From contig NW_026516307.1 in NCBI RefSeq assembly GCF_025602895.1, positions 1 through 64,000 on the forward strand: a DNA stretch of 64,000 nt, in the 5' to 3' direction. Both the position numbers and the translations under genes were made by a program. The notes beneath the pieces are model-generated. The model did not search any database. It was not told the origin of the DNA and saw only the letters and a list, made by a program, of their open reading frames with translations. Origin of the DNA: Polychytrium aggregatum. Taxonomy: Eukaryota > Chytridiomycota > Chytridiomycetes > Polychytriales. Of this stretch, positions 23,401 to 33,025 are shown in pieces (position 1 is the stretch's first letter; every line of letters starts with the position of its first letter).

Positions 23401-24059
23401 ATTGGATCGAAGGGTTGTTGGGTATCCGCGATGCTTGAACGAGCCGCCCACGAGTGTTTCCGACAAGATAGATATCTGCGGCACTCACAGACTCGAGTTC
23501 TTGGCGACCAGGGGTCGATATTTCTGGTCCTGGGGGAGGAAAGAGCCTGACGATCAGAGCGAGATTCATGGTGCCGATGCCGAGCGAGCCACGGCCGGGA
23601 AAACATACGCTATCGGATGGCGTTGGCTGGTTGATGAAAAACATGGTCCAGTCTTCATCTCGAAGATGAGCCCCATCGGGCAGCATCAGTTCAGCCAGGA
23701 TGCTGGTAGGGGGGGGGCAAGAGCCGGGAAGAAAGCGACAGGGGTGAGCGTGAGGTGTGAGAGCCGAGCCAGCCGAAGGTATCGGCTTTATCGAACCGTT
23801 CACACATGTATCTCTGTGGCGGCAGCACGCTGTCACAGTTGTAGCTGTAGTTGCAAGGTGGCCGTTTGCTCGAGTATACGACGGTCGGCAGCCCTCGAAG
23901 TCTCAAACAGCACGTCGTGAGAAGGGCGATGCTCTACTTTTCATGCGTTCCGGTCTTGGTGGGATACTGATGAGTCAGCGATGCGCCCTTGTCGATGTCA
24001 AAGTCGGCGACCATGATATGGTCGACGTGGGCAAACGAAGCCCGCTGGGGAATCTCCAT
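17475..24059 (-). CDS. AFI1: Afi1/SPA-type DENN-domain protein (polarity, Arf docking)
   Basis: Related to yeast Afi1, which docks Arf3 and stabilises polarity. Start ATG at 24059: [25 protein letters not shown], the canonical Afi1 N-terminus, continuing after introns to [37 protein letters not shown], the run [18 protein letters not shown] and [18 protein letters not shown]. The DENN core follows ([59 protein letters not shown]). Later exons give [16 protein letters not shown], a helical segment about [19 protein letters not shown], and [18 protein letters not shown] last exon of about 790 codons (from 19975) is Ser/Thr/Pro/Gln-rich and disordered, an unusually long tail. It includes a coded ATQ repeat from a 9-bp minisatellite at 19784-19819. 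About ten introns; several 5' exon borders remain unresolved. Confidence 0.85.
19784..19819. repeat. 9-bp coding minisatellite (ATQ repeat)
   Basis: Four copies of GGCCTGTGT on the plus strand. Read on the minus strand inside the Afi1-like gene they encode consecutive Ala-Thr-Gln triplets in the disordered tail. Confidence 0.9.
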
Positions 24060-24681
24060 CGCGGGCAGGCGGGGCAGCGCAGGGGCGACAGACGGTTGGA
24101 TGGATGGATGGAGGCGAGCGGCAGATGAGACCGAGGCGGTGGGGAAAGATCAGGAGAGAGAGAAGAAAGGCAGGCGAGAAGGCAGGCGGGACAAGGACGC
24201 GGCCCGGGCACGTGGACGGCAGCAGCAATGCTCAGTCGCGGCTGTGTCGCGGGGCAGGTACATAGAGCGGGTGCGGCCTGGGACAATCATACCGCCGAGC
24301 GGTGGTTGGATTAGCATTCGCGCGAACGGACCGAGGAGTCCTGCAATGCCATGCGATGCCGTGCGATGCCGTGCGATATAATGCGATATAATGCGATAGA
24401 ATGTGATATCACGGGAGGCAATGCGTATATCATGCAGGCCACGTTGATCCGCATCGACCCGCATCGATCCATGTCAATGCATGTCGATCTGTGTCGATCC
24501 ATGTCGATGCGGCCGGCCGGGCATCGAAATAGCCCGTCGGTCTGCTGGACCCACTTGTCGGGCGTGCATGCGTCAGCGCAGAATGTCAGCAGCAGCGCCC
24601 GAGGAGGAGGAAAGCCGCAGACGGCCCTGGATGTATTTGTCATCACAAGCCAAATTTATATTCACGCGGCACCCATCCTCG
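24060..24681. promoter_or_regulatory. Divergent spacer between AFI1-like and ECM4-like genes
   Basis: About 620 bases between two divergent starts. It holds two degenerate tandem arrays: 24340-24410, built on GCGATGCCGT/GCGATATAAT, and 24440-24510, built on CGATCCATGT/CGATCCGCAT. Purine-rich sequence flanks the Afi1 side. No known binding site can be named. It must contain both promoters. Confidence 0.55.
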
Positions 24682-26327
24682 ATGCAATCCGCACTTGCGA
24701 TGCGTCCGCTGCTCTCTGCCCTCCACCGCCCCACCATCCGACATTTCCCCTCTCGAGTATTTGCTGCGACCATGAGCACCTCTGCAACTGCTGCCAAGGC
24801 CGATGCCGCCCTGGTAAGCGGTCCTGGGTTGCGGCTGGCTCCATGGTGTCTCATCTGCGACAAGCAAAGAACCGCTTATCTGATGCTTTGGCTTCGCTCC
24901 TGTCGGATCTTGTTCATGTTTGGCCTTGCTCCTTGGATCTATCTGGCTCGCCCTTTGGGTCTCTCCAGTACAAGTGGGCCAGCAACGACGGCGAGTTCCG
25001 ACGACAGGTCTCCAGCTTCCGAAGCGCTGTCCAGAGGGACTCGCAGCAGTATCCCGTCGAAAAAGATCGCTACCATGTCTACATCTCCAAGGGTGAGGCT
25101 GGCGAGCCGGCCGGTCGTTGCTGTTGCTGTTGCTGTTGCTGTTGCTATTGCTATTGCTATTGCTATTGCTATTGCTATTGCTATTGCTATTGCTGTTGCT
25201 GTTGCTATTGCTGTTGCTGTTGCTATCGCTGTTGATATTGCTGTGATCTTGCCGCCAGCAGGCTGACCCGCTCCGTCTCGACACAGCCTGCCCCTGGGCT
25301 TCGTCCGTCTACATGACCATCCTCCTCCTGGGTCTCACGGACTCCATCACCATCACCACGGTTGATCCCGTTATGCCCAAGGACGGCTGGTTCTTCTCCA
25401 ACTTCCCCGGCTCGGATCTGGATCCCATCTTCAACGCCGAGAACCTGCGCCAGATTTACCACACCGTCCTGCCCGACTATCAGGGCCGCTATACCGTCCC
25501 CATCTTTCTGGACAAGGCGACCAAGACCATCGTCAGCAACGAGAGCATTGAGATCATCAAGTTCTTGAACTCGGAGTTTGGCGCCTTGCGAGTCAATCCC
25601 TCGGTCGACGACCTCTATCCCGAGTCCCTCCGTGCCGAGATTGACGAGATGAACCAGTTCATCTATGACAACATCAACAACGGCGTCTACAAGGTCTGTG
25701 GGTGTGGCCAGCATGAGTCGTACGGCTCCTCTGCCGACTGGCTGATGAGGCCTTGATAGGATCCGGGGGCTGACACTGCGTCGGACTGTGTATTCTGCAG
25801 ACCGGATTTGCCACCGCCCAGGCTGTCTACGAGAACCACTGCAAGAATCTGTTTGAGTCTCTCGACAAGGTCGAAGCCATCCTCAGCAGCCAAGAGTTCC
25901 TCGTTGGTACATGACGGCTGCATCGGCAGCGAGCAATTGTTGTCACTCTACCGCAGCCAGCCGAGAGTCGTTGCTCGCCGGCATCACCACTCCGTGCCGC
26001 TAACTGTCCTCTCCCATCGGATTGTTGCCGTGCTGCGATCCGCCAGGTGGCCGCTTCACTCTTGTGGATCTGCGTCTCTTTGTGACCATCATCCGCTTCG
26101 ATCCCGTATACCACGGCCACTTCAAGTGCAACCTCAAGCTCATTGAAAAGTCCTACCCCAACATCGTGCGCTGGGCACGCCAGATCTACCAGACCTATCC
26201 CGTCATCGACAAGTCGATCGATATGGTCCACATCAAGGCACACTACTACAAGAGCCACATCCAGATCAACCCCAACCAGATCGTTCCGCTGAACAACGGC
26301 ATGGATCTGACCGTCCCGTACAAGTAA
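24682..26327 (+). CDS. ECM4: Glutathionyl-hydroquinone reductase (xi-class GST, Ecm4-like)
   Basis: Reduces glutathionyl-hydroquinones using GSH through a Cys-Pro-Trp thioredoxin-fold site. Exons 24682-24813, 24969-25092, 25287-25693, 25801-25906 and 26047-26327 join in phase to 349 aa, the normal size. Family hallmarks are all present: DRYHVYISKACPWAS (catalytic Cys), GRYTVPIFLDK, IVSNESIEIIKFLN, NNGVYKTGFATAQ, LVDLRLFVTIIRFDPVYHG, FKCNLKLI, MVHIKAHYYKSH and NPNQIVPL. Residues 1-30 are Arg/Ser/Ala-rich without acids and look like a mitochondrial presequence; an internal Met (MSTSATAAK) could give a cytosolic form. The acceptor of exon 3 was placed at CGACACAG, which restores the SKACPW motif. 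The preceding intron is mostly a TTGCT-type microsatellite. Confidence 0.93.
25117..25242. repeat. (GTTGCT/ATTGCT)n microsatellite inside intron 2 of the ECM4-like gene
   Basis: About 21 hexamers alternating GTTGCT and ATTGCT, with GTTGCT at both ends and ATTGCT in the middle. It fills most of the 194-nt intron 25093-25286. Confidence 0.95.
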
Positions 26328-26955
26328 AGTGCGGATGCGGCACCGGGACTCGCCGCTCCTGAGCTTGGGGCCTCAAGAGTAACCGTCACAGCAGCCTCGT
26401 CCCGATGGGCTGAGAATGCGAGCCCATGATCCGTTGTTGCGATCCGTTGTTGCGATCCGTTGATGTGAGTTGTGATCTGTTGTTGCGATCCGCTGTTGCG
26501 AGCCGAATACAACTCAGTATCTGTCCACTTGTCGACGGGCCCTGACCCTGCTCGATCGTAATCCAAACCTCGGAAGCGGAGGGGCGGCGGCGGCGGCGGC
26601 AGTTGCGGTTGCGGTTGCATCGGCCTCCAATGCTGCAGGCCGATGCAGGCCGATGCAGCACATGTCAGGATCTCAGCGCTGTCTGCTGGCTGCCTCGTGA
26701 GCGACATGGGCCAGCTCTTCTCGGCTGTTCTCGCCGGGCCTCTTCCCGGCGTGTCTCCCGCGCTGACTGTTGGTGAGTTGGAGGTGATTCACGCTGGGTC
26801 ATCTGCCGATATAAATATCAGCCAGGTTCCACCATCCAGCGCACATTGCTCCCAGCACTGTTACCTTTGCTTGCCTCACCATCTCCAGCACCTTCTCCTG
26901 CAGATCGCATCGATCCCGCAACTCCTTCCAAGTCGCTCTTCCTGCTCCCGCCACC
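26328..26955. other. Intergenic spacer, promoter of the universal stress protein gene
   Basis: About 630 bases between two plus-strand genes. It contains a degenerate array of GATCCGTTGTTGC units at 26428-26500, a GGCGGC run near 26585 followed by TTGCGGTTGCGGTTGC, and two GCCGATGCAG units near 26638. A TATAAATA sequence at 26810-26817 lies about 140 bp before the next ATG and is a candidate TATA element. No gene seen. Confidence 0.5.
26810..26817 (+). promoter_or_regulatory. Candidate TATA element of the USP gene
   Basis: TATAAATA lies about 140 bp upstream of the ATG at 26956 in an otherwise GC-rich spacer. Position and sequence fit a TATA box, and a stress gene would suit one; the transcription start is unknown. 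Confidence 0.4.
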
Positions 26956-28067
26956 ATGATTTCCGACGACGCTGCCGCCCCTGCTCAGGTTGCTCTCGAG
27001 AGCTCTGCTGCTCCGGCCGCTCCTGCTCCTGCTCCTGCTCCCGCTCCTGCTCCCGTTCCTGCTCCTGCTCCTGCTCCTGTCGCGACGCTTCCCGAATCTG
27101 TCCATGAAGAGATTGTCAAACCCAACCTCGAGCAGCAGCCCAAGCGAATTATTGCCATCGCCATCGACAACTCGAGTGAGTAACTGCTGTCGCCCTTGTT
27201 CACGCTCGTGGTTCTCAGCACCGTTACTGCCAGTACATCACCGGCTTCTCCTTCCCTTCCCCGCCTCCTTTCCTGTCTGTGACTAACACGGACTTCTTTG
27301 TCGCCGTGCTCTAGATCACAGCGCATATGCCTTTGACTGGGCCCTTGAGAACGTCGTTGACGTTGCCCGTGACCAGGTTGTCCTTCTGAACGTCCGCCCC
27401 TTCCCCGGAGCCAGCCGCCCGACGGCATTCTCGTACATGGACTTTTCCGATCGCATTGACGAAATCGAGGAGGCCGTAAGTGTGCCCGTGTACCAGTTCA
27501 CCCTCCAAACCCCCTTTGTAGCATTGACGGAGATATGCGTTGGAGTCCGGAGGCTGGTGTCTACGCGACTCGCATCGTTATCTGACATAGTTCCCTCCCC
27601 ATCCCTCCTCCTTTGCTTCTCCTCTCCCCCCCCCATCATTGGATGACAGAACAAGCTCGAGTCCCACTCGCTGCTGAAGCAGTTCGGTGGCCAACTCCTG
27701 AAGCGTAATATCTCCTGCCGCGCCATCGCCTTGCGCGGCGATCCGCGCGACGAAATCATCGTCAAGCTGGAGGAGATCAAGGCCGACATGATCATCATGG
27801 GCTCGCGCGGCATGGGTGCTTTGAAGAGGTCAGTCACTCAGCCAGGCGGTTATTTAGCCAGGCAGCCAAATAGTCGAATGCTCTCGCCATCGCAGATCCG
27901 CGCCGCCCCTGGCCTGGTGGTGGCAATTTGACTCCAAGGTCATTGCCAGATGGTGTACTGACCTGTCATTGGATGTCTTTCTCGTTCACAGGGCTTTCAT
28001 GGGTTCCGTCAGCGACCACCTCGTCCACCACGCACCCTGCGCCGTCGTCGTCACTCGCACACCTTGA
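26956..28067 (+). CDS. Universal stress protein (UspA family)
   Basis: Single-domain USP of the ATP-binding alpha/beta type. Exons 26956-27175, 27315-27475, 27650-27828 and 27992-28067 join in phase to 211 aa. The N-terminus is an Ala-Pro repeat leader of about 45 residues (poly-AP, low complexity). The USP domain then runs KRIIAIAIDNS-NHSAYAFDWALENV, DQVVLLNVRP, LLKRNISCRAIALRGDPRDEI and DMIIMGSRGMGALKRAFMG, ending in HHAPCAVVVTRTP. The nucleotide-binding G-x2-G-x9-G-S pattern is intact (MGSRGMGALKRAFMGS) once the last intron is removed. Such proteins act in stress and energy responses; the specific role is unknown. Confidence 0.92.
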
Positions 28068-28976
28068 ACCGCACTCCTCTCTCCATCGAGACTGGGTCTT
28101 GATGATTGATCCATCCGATTGATCCGTCCCATCGGTCCATCCGATTGATCCGTCCTATTGATCCATCCGATTGATCCGTCCGATAGATCCATCCCATCGA
28201 TCCTGTCGACAGCTATCAAGCATTTTATCGATTCTATCGACGGCTATCGAGCATTCTGTCCATCTTTACTTTCTTGTCACCACCAAATTTACCCACTGAG
28301 TTGTAACTAGTTCTCCCTTCCTCCCTCCCTCCTCGTTTTCCAAACTTCTTTTTGGGTTTGCACTTGATCCCGAATGGACTCCTTCCTTATTCCACTCCAC
28401 CAAGCTAATCGAGTTCATGCACCACGTCCCCAGCTCCTTCTGCCAACACGAAACTGGAGCGTCAATATATGATATGATGCACATATTGCACCTACCTCTA
28501 CAAAGTGGTTACCGCAGCACAGATCTCGCATCAAGGAACGAACCGACTCGGTTCGGCTGATGAAGAGCGGGTGGAAAGGCAAGTGCCTTCGCCCCTGAGA
28601 TATATTCATGAAGTGTACGGGCAGAAGAGGCTGCATGAGTCGTGATTGAAGAGGGAAGAGTGAGAGAATAAATATGCCAACCAGCTCAAACCCACGGTAT
28701 ATCCCATCATATTACGGTTCGTATTCTTTCCTCACCCTCCTCTCCCTTCCTCTGCCAAGAGAGGCTGTTCGGAGACTCCCCGTGTGGCCCAGCTCGACAC
28801 GGCCTCCATAAACAGATGCCACGGACCAAGACAACGGGGGGAAGAGGGGCCCGGAAAGAAAGCCAGTCAAATGCTTGGCCAGGAGACGACATGCATAAGT
28901 GCTGCGCCGCGTCGGCCATTGGTCAAACGAGAGAGGAAGGACTGTTGAGCCGAGGCTAGCATCGACACTCAGTAAT
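28068..28976. other. Convergent intergenic region with a GATC-rich array
   Basis: About 900 bases between the USP stop and the MFS gene stop. Bases 28095-28210 form a degenerate 15-16-bp array (GATTGATCCATCC/GATTGATCCGTCC variants, about eight units), followed by two CTATCGACGGCTATC-like segments at 28205-28255. The rest is mixed sequence with no recognisable protein or RNA. Confidence 0.55.
28095..28210. repeat. Degenerate 15-16-bp GATTGATCC array
   Basis: About eight diverged units of the form GATTGATCCRTCCNAT in head-to-tail order, starting just after the USP stop codon. Confidence 0.85.
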
Positions 28977-31900
28977 TCAGATCAGTTCCAATCGACGGTG
29001 GTTGATTTCATCGTCAATGTAAAGAGAGACGACGTAGGTGAAGATCTGTCCGTCGAAACGACATAGTGGTCAGCGTCTTGGAACGCGGAGGGGTTTGGGC
29101 AGCACAACAGCACAACAGCACAACAGCACAACAGCACAACATAGGCGCCATCCAAGCTCTGCATGAGCGGATCTGGCCGGTACTCACCGCTGACAGGGCA
29201 ATGAAGTAAAACTCAAAGTGGTAGTCGAAGGGGAAGACCCGACTCGAGTCCAGAGACCAGCTGAAGAGCGTGCCACCGATGATGGGACCAACCATTCTGT
29301 CGAGCGAGAGCACAGGTTACCAAATCAAACCAAATCAAACCAAATCAAACCAAATCAAACCAAATCAGGGGCGAGGGTGGATCAGCAGGGGCCGCCCGCA
29401 TATCAGCGACCCTGTTGTCGGCGAGATCGAGACACAAGGCCGCGACTGTGCACCTACCTAGCCATGGCTGCAAAGGTCTGGGCAAGTCCGTTGATGGAGC
29501 CTCTGGAGCGAGCGGTGGTGCTATTGGCGACCATGATGAATGTGCTTGTCATGGCTGCATGGTTGACATCAGAGCATTTCAAGGACAACAGAGGGCCGCG
29601 GTGCAGAGCCGACAGGTCGTTGTAGAATGGCGACAGTCGCATTAGAATCAAGGGTGCAAATGCGTGTCTCGCAATGACAGAGTCGATCACAGCGCCACAG
29701 GAGTCTCCAGGCATCCGGGTATATACTTCAAGCAACTCGGGTCCTTGCCCAGAGCGACCGTGGTTGCAGCCGTGGCAATGTTGGAAGGGCCTCAAGCGCG
29801 CCTGACGAGCTCGAGGCACAGCAGTCTTACCTTGGAACCCAAACATGGTCCGCAGTCCTTGGAGGATAAAGAGCATCGTCCACAGCGACCACTGGATGGG
29901 CTTTGTGCCATCTTCGTCGCTTCCGATGGCTTGATCGACTCCAGCCGTCACATAGAGCCAAGACACCGACGGCAGGATCAGGAAGGCCGGAATGGTCATC
30001 AAGATGCCGGTCCTGAAGGTGAGCAGCGCACCGAGCCGCCGCTCGATTGGAGCGTAAAGCCAGAGCTGATAGACGATCAGCGTCAGACCGCCAAAGGAAA
30101 AGACAAAGCCGATCTGGGTAGTGTCAAAGTTGACTCCGCCTTTGGCGTAGGGCAGCCGCAGATACATAGGCAGCGCTTCGTCCCACTGGATGTAGAATCC
30201 CGAGATGAGGGCATACAGGGCAATGCTGATGAACACGCGCCGGTCCTGCATGAGCGTCATGACCGAGTCGGGTTGATCGTATGACGGGCGGCTGAAGAGC
30301 GACCGCGGTGCAAAGGTCGAGTAGACAAAGCTACGCCAGGCCTGGCGGATCTTGTATCGCCAAACTGCAAAGATTGAGGTCGAGGGCGGTACGGGGACAT
30401 CGATGATGCTTTCGTCACGGTCGCCGTATCCAGCCGAGGACGTCGAGTGCAGGCGATGCAGCCGCGAGCTGTCTAGACCAGAGCCCTGGCGGTAGGAGAG
30501 CCGGCGGATCTGGTTGAAGGGATTCAGTCGCTCCCAAGGTGACTGGGTCTCGGACGAGCGCCTGGCGTTGGGATCAGATATGAGCTGGCGGAACATCGAG
30601 TCGGTATCGCTGGCTGTACTTTCAACCCGATGGAGGGCGGGGCCTTCGACCGCAAGGGACTCGGGGAGATGCTGGACATTTGGGCCCTCCAGTAGCTGGT
30701 TAGCCTCGGCATCGCTGAGTTCATCCGACTCGGAGCGGTCGTCGATGCTCAGCAGAGCAGTCCGAGGGGGCAGCGTCTCCTTGATAACGAACCAGGCCGC
30801 GCAAAAGCCCGACATGGCAATCACGAAACCGACGATGCACGGGAGCGAGTACGGATATCTGTCAAAGAAGGATCCAGGTGGGAAGTACTGGGGATATTTT
30901 TTAGCTGGGAGACACAGCAGCCCACCTGGCAGGCAAGGCGTATGGGGGGGGGAGATGGTCAGCGGTTGTTGCCCGACACAATGCTCGTGAGCTAATCGCT
31001 TTGCGCTCGGCCGTCCGTGACCAAAATCCAAAAGCCGTCGCTGCTGAGAATGAGGTCGACACACAGTCATGCGAGATGGGCTCTGAGACACCCACCGACT
31101 GCAGGGCCAACAATGAGTCCAAAAGCACGATTGAGTCCGAGAAGCGCAAAGCCCTTGGACTGGTTGGTTTCGTCCGTGATCTCGCTGAAGGGGGTGGGCG
31201 GTTGGACGAGTGTAAGACGCCGATCGATGATGGTAAGCCAGAGAGATGAGGCAGAAGTTAGAACCAAGTAGAGGTTGTCAGACAAAGATGCTGGCAGGCA
31301 AGCCAGACATCCACTGTGACTTGTCGCAAACATTAGGTGAGAGAGCGGCGGTGCTGGCTGTGGAGCACCGTCGCCCGGCCGTGGACGCATGTGGCCGAGC
31401 CAAGGATGCATGCGGCCGAGTCAGGTACCTGAGATAGCTTTTGGTGACGCCGACGACACCGTTGATGGCGCCGCAGAACATGCGCAAGACCAGGGCCGCA
31501 TGGTAGTTGGGCGAAAAGCCAAAGGCAAGACAGGTGATACTGGCGCCGAACAGGCCCATCAGCAGGACGGGACGACGACCCTGAATAGCACGAGACAGTG
31601 GCGGCGGAGAGGGATGCACGCAGCAGATAAGTCAGCTCGTCCAGAATCGGCCGATAGTGGAAGAAGCAGGACACGAGCAGCAGGACATGGCAGCAGGTCG
31701 ACATTCATCGAATATCGAGCGAGGCAGGCAGGCCACGGCGTTTGGCCGCAGACGAGCAGCGCCGGTACTTTACCCATGTATCCGACAGCCGGCCCCACGG
31801 GTAGGAGCAGAACAGCTGGCCGAGCATGTAAGAAGCGACAATATAGCCACTGCAAGAGGACTGTGTTAGCACTCGGAGGATGTGGCGGATAAGGTTACGG

Positions 31901-32292
31901 CAAGCGAATGGCATTGGAAATCCCCAGGGCTTGCAAAGGGACCCCTCGGACTGGAATGCCCACCTCAACCGTCCGATATCTTCTTCCCGCTTGGCCACGC
32001 CAAAGTCCTCGACCATGAATGTGACAAAGGGCAAGAGCACTGTGGTGACGAAGCTGGAGACACACGATTGGTGGGGATGAGCTTTGGCAGAGCGTCCAGG
32101 CTACGGGATACAGCAGATGCACGGATGGGCTCTGGCGACAGATTCGGCGACGCACCTGTTGCAGAAGAGGACGATGGAGACCACAATGACGCCCATCCAC
32201 GGCAACGGAGTGGGCTCGCGCTTCTCCTGGACGGCAGGCAGCAGCGGGGCCTGCTCGGATGGATTCGATCGATGATGTCTTGGCTGGCTCAT
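28977..32292 (-). CDS. Major facilitator superfamily transporter (YCR023C/ZIF-like)
   Basis: Secondary transporter of the MFS. Start ATG 32292 (MSQPRHHRSNPSEQAPLLP, an acidic-dileucine-like leader), then TM1 MGVIVVSIVLFCNR. Family motifs: the loop 2-3 signature split by an intron (YPWGRLSD...GRRPVLLMG) and RMFCGAINGVVGVTKSY. A TM5 motif-C-like stretch follows (NRAFGLIVGPAVGG), then TM6 and a long acidic/Ser-rich central loop (about 30840-30340). The second half has FISIALYALISGFYIQWDE, IGFVFSFGGLTLIVYQL, MTSTFIMVANST, RGSINGLAQTFAAMAR and MVGPIIGGTLFSWSL. The last exon encodes IFTYVVSLYIDDEINHRRLELI. Roughly ten introns, of which two (29050-29185 and 29300-29460) hold microsatellites. The substrate is unknown; zinc-induced-facilitator-type relatives exist. 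Confidence 0.83.
29093..29141. repeat. AGCACAAC 8-bp microsatellite in an MFS intron
   Basis: About five to six tandem AGCACAAC units in the penultimate or last intron of the MFS gene. Confidence 0.9.
29321..29367. repeat. CAAATCAAAC 10-bp microsatellite in an MFS intron
   Basis: Four perfect CAAATCAAAC units plus a partial fifth, within an intron of the MFS gene, next to the exon encoding MVGPIIGG. Confidence 0.92.
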
Positions 32293-32687
32293 GGGAGAAG
32301 CTGGGCAGTGGCGATCAGAGAAGAACTTGGGCTGTTGGGAGTTTGGCTTGGGCTGTTGGGGGCTTGGCTTTGGGTGTGGCTGGGGATGCACAGACGGACT
32401 TTGCGGGATCTTCCAGGGCGAAGCAGGATCTTCCAGGGCGAGACAAGATCTTCCTGGGCGAGATGGGATTGCTGTTGATGCAGAGGAGGAAAGAGCAAGC
32501 CCGCGGACTCGATCGGCAGACCAAGAGCCACCCACCGACTCGCCCGCAAGGATCGGTTCGGCGCAGGAGGCGAATCGGCGCCAGGCGGCCAAGGCCAAGG
32601 CGATTGGAAGATTCGGATCTGCGTGCGCGTGCAGCGCCGAATCGGGGCCGTGCGCAGCAGTAACGCGACGCGCGTGCGGCGGTGCGC

Positions 32688-32742
32688 TGTGTCAGCACTG
32701 TGTCGGCACTGTGTCAGTGCTGTGTCAGTGCTGTGTCAGGGC
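32688..32742. repeat. 12-bp tandem repeat (TGTGTCAGTGC)
   Basis: Four to five head-to-tail units that alternate GTGTCAGCACTG, GTGTCGGCACTG and GTGTCAGTGCTG. Confidence 0.85.
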
Positions 32743-32872
32743 GTGGTGCGCGCCACCCTGCACAGTGTGTCTGCACAGACCGCTGTGGCGGTGTCGGACA
32801 CGTGTCGGATTCGCACCAATGCCGCACCCAAGTCGCCATCGGCCCGTGGGAACTCCTGGGTGGGAGCGAAGT

Positions 32873-32930
32873 ACCAGCACCACCAGCACCACCAGCACCA
32901 CCAGCACAACCACCACAACCACCACTGCGG
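32873..32930. repeat. CACCAGCAC trinucleotide-like array
   Basis: A run of ACC and AGC trinucleotides (CACCAGCAC units) turning into CACAACCAC. Low-complexity, non-coding in context. Confidence 0.9.
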
Positions 32931-33025
32931 CGTCTCAGCTGAATCCATATCGCGTGTTGGCTACTTTCGCTCCGGCGGCCGCTCGGCCGGCATTGTGCCT
33001 GTCCTATCAGCACCTCCCTCCCCCA

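Larger units (their letters stand above)
32293..33025. other. Spacer between MFS start and P4-ATPase 3' end
   Basis: About 730 bases. Near 32395-32465 are repeated GGAAGATC/GGGCGAGxxAxGATC units. Bases 32688-32742 hold a 12-bp tandem array (GTGTCAGTGCTG variants). Bases 32873-32930 hold a CACCAGCAC/CACAACCAC array. No credible gene. Includes the MFS promoter. Confidence 0.5.

Noticed and set aside
24643-25284. Minus-strand frame with a long Asn-Ser repeat
   Set aside because: It is the complement of the TTGCT-type microsatellite in the ECM4-like intron.
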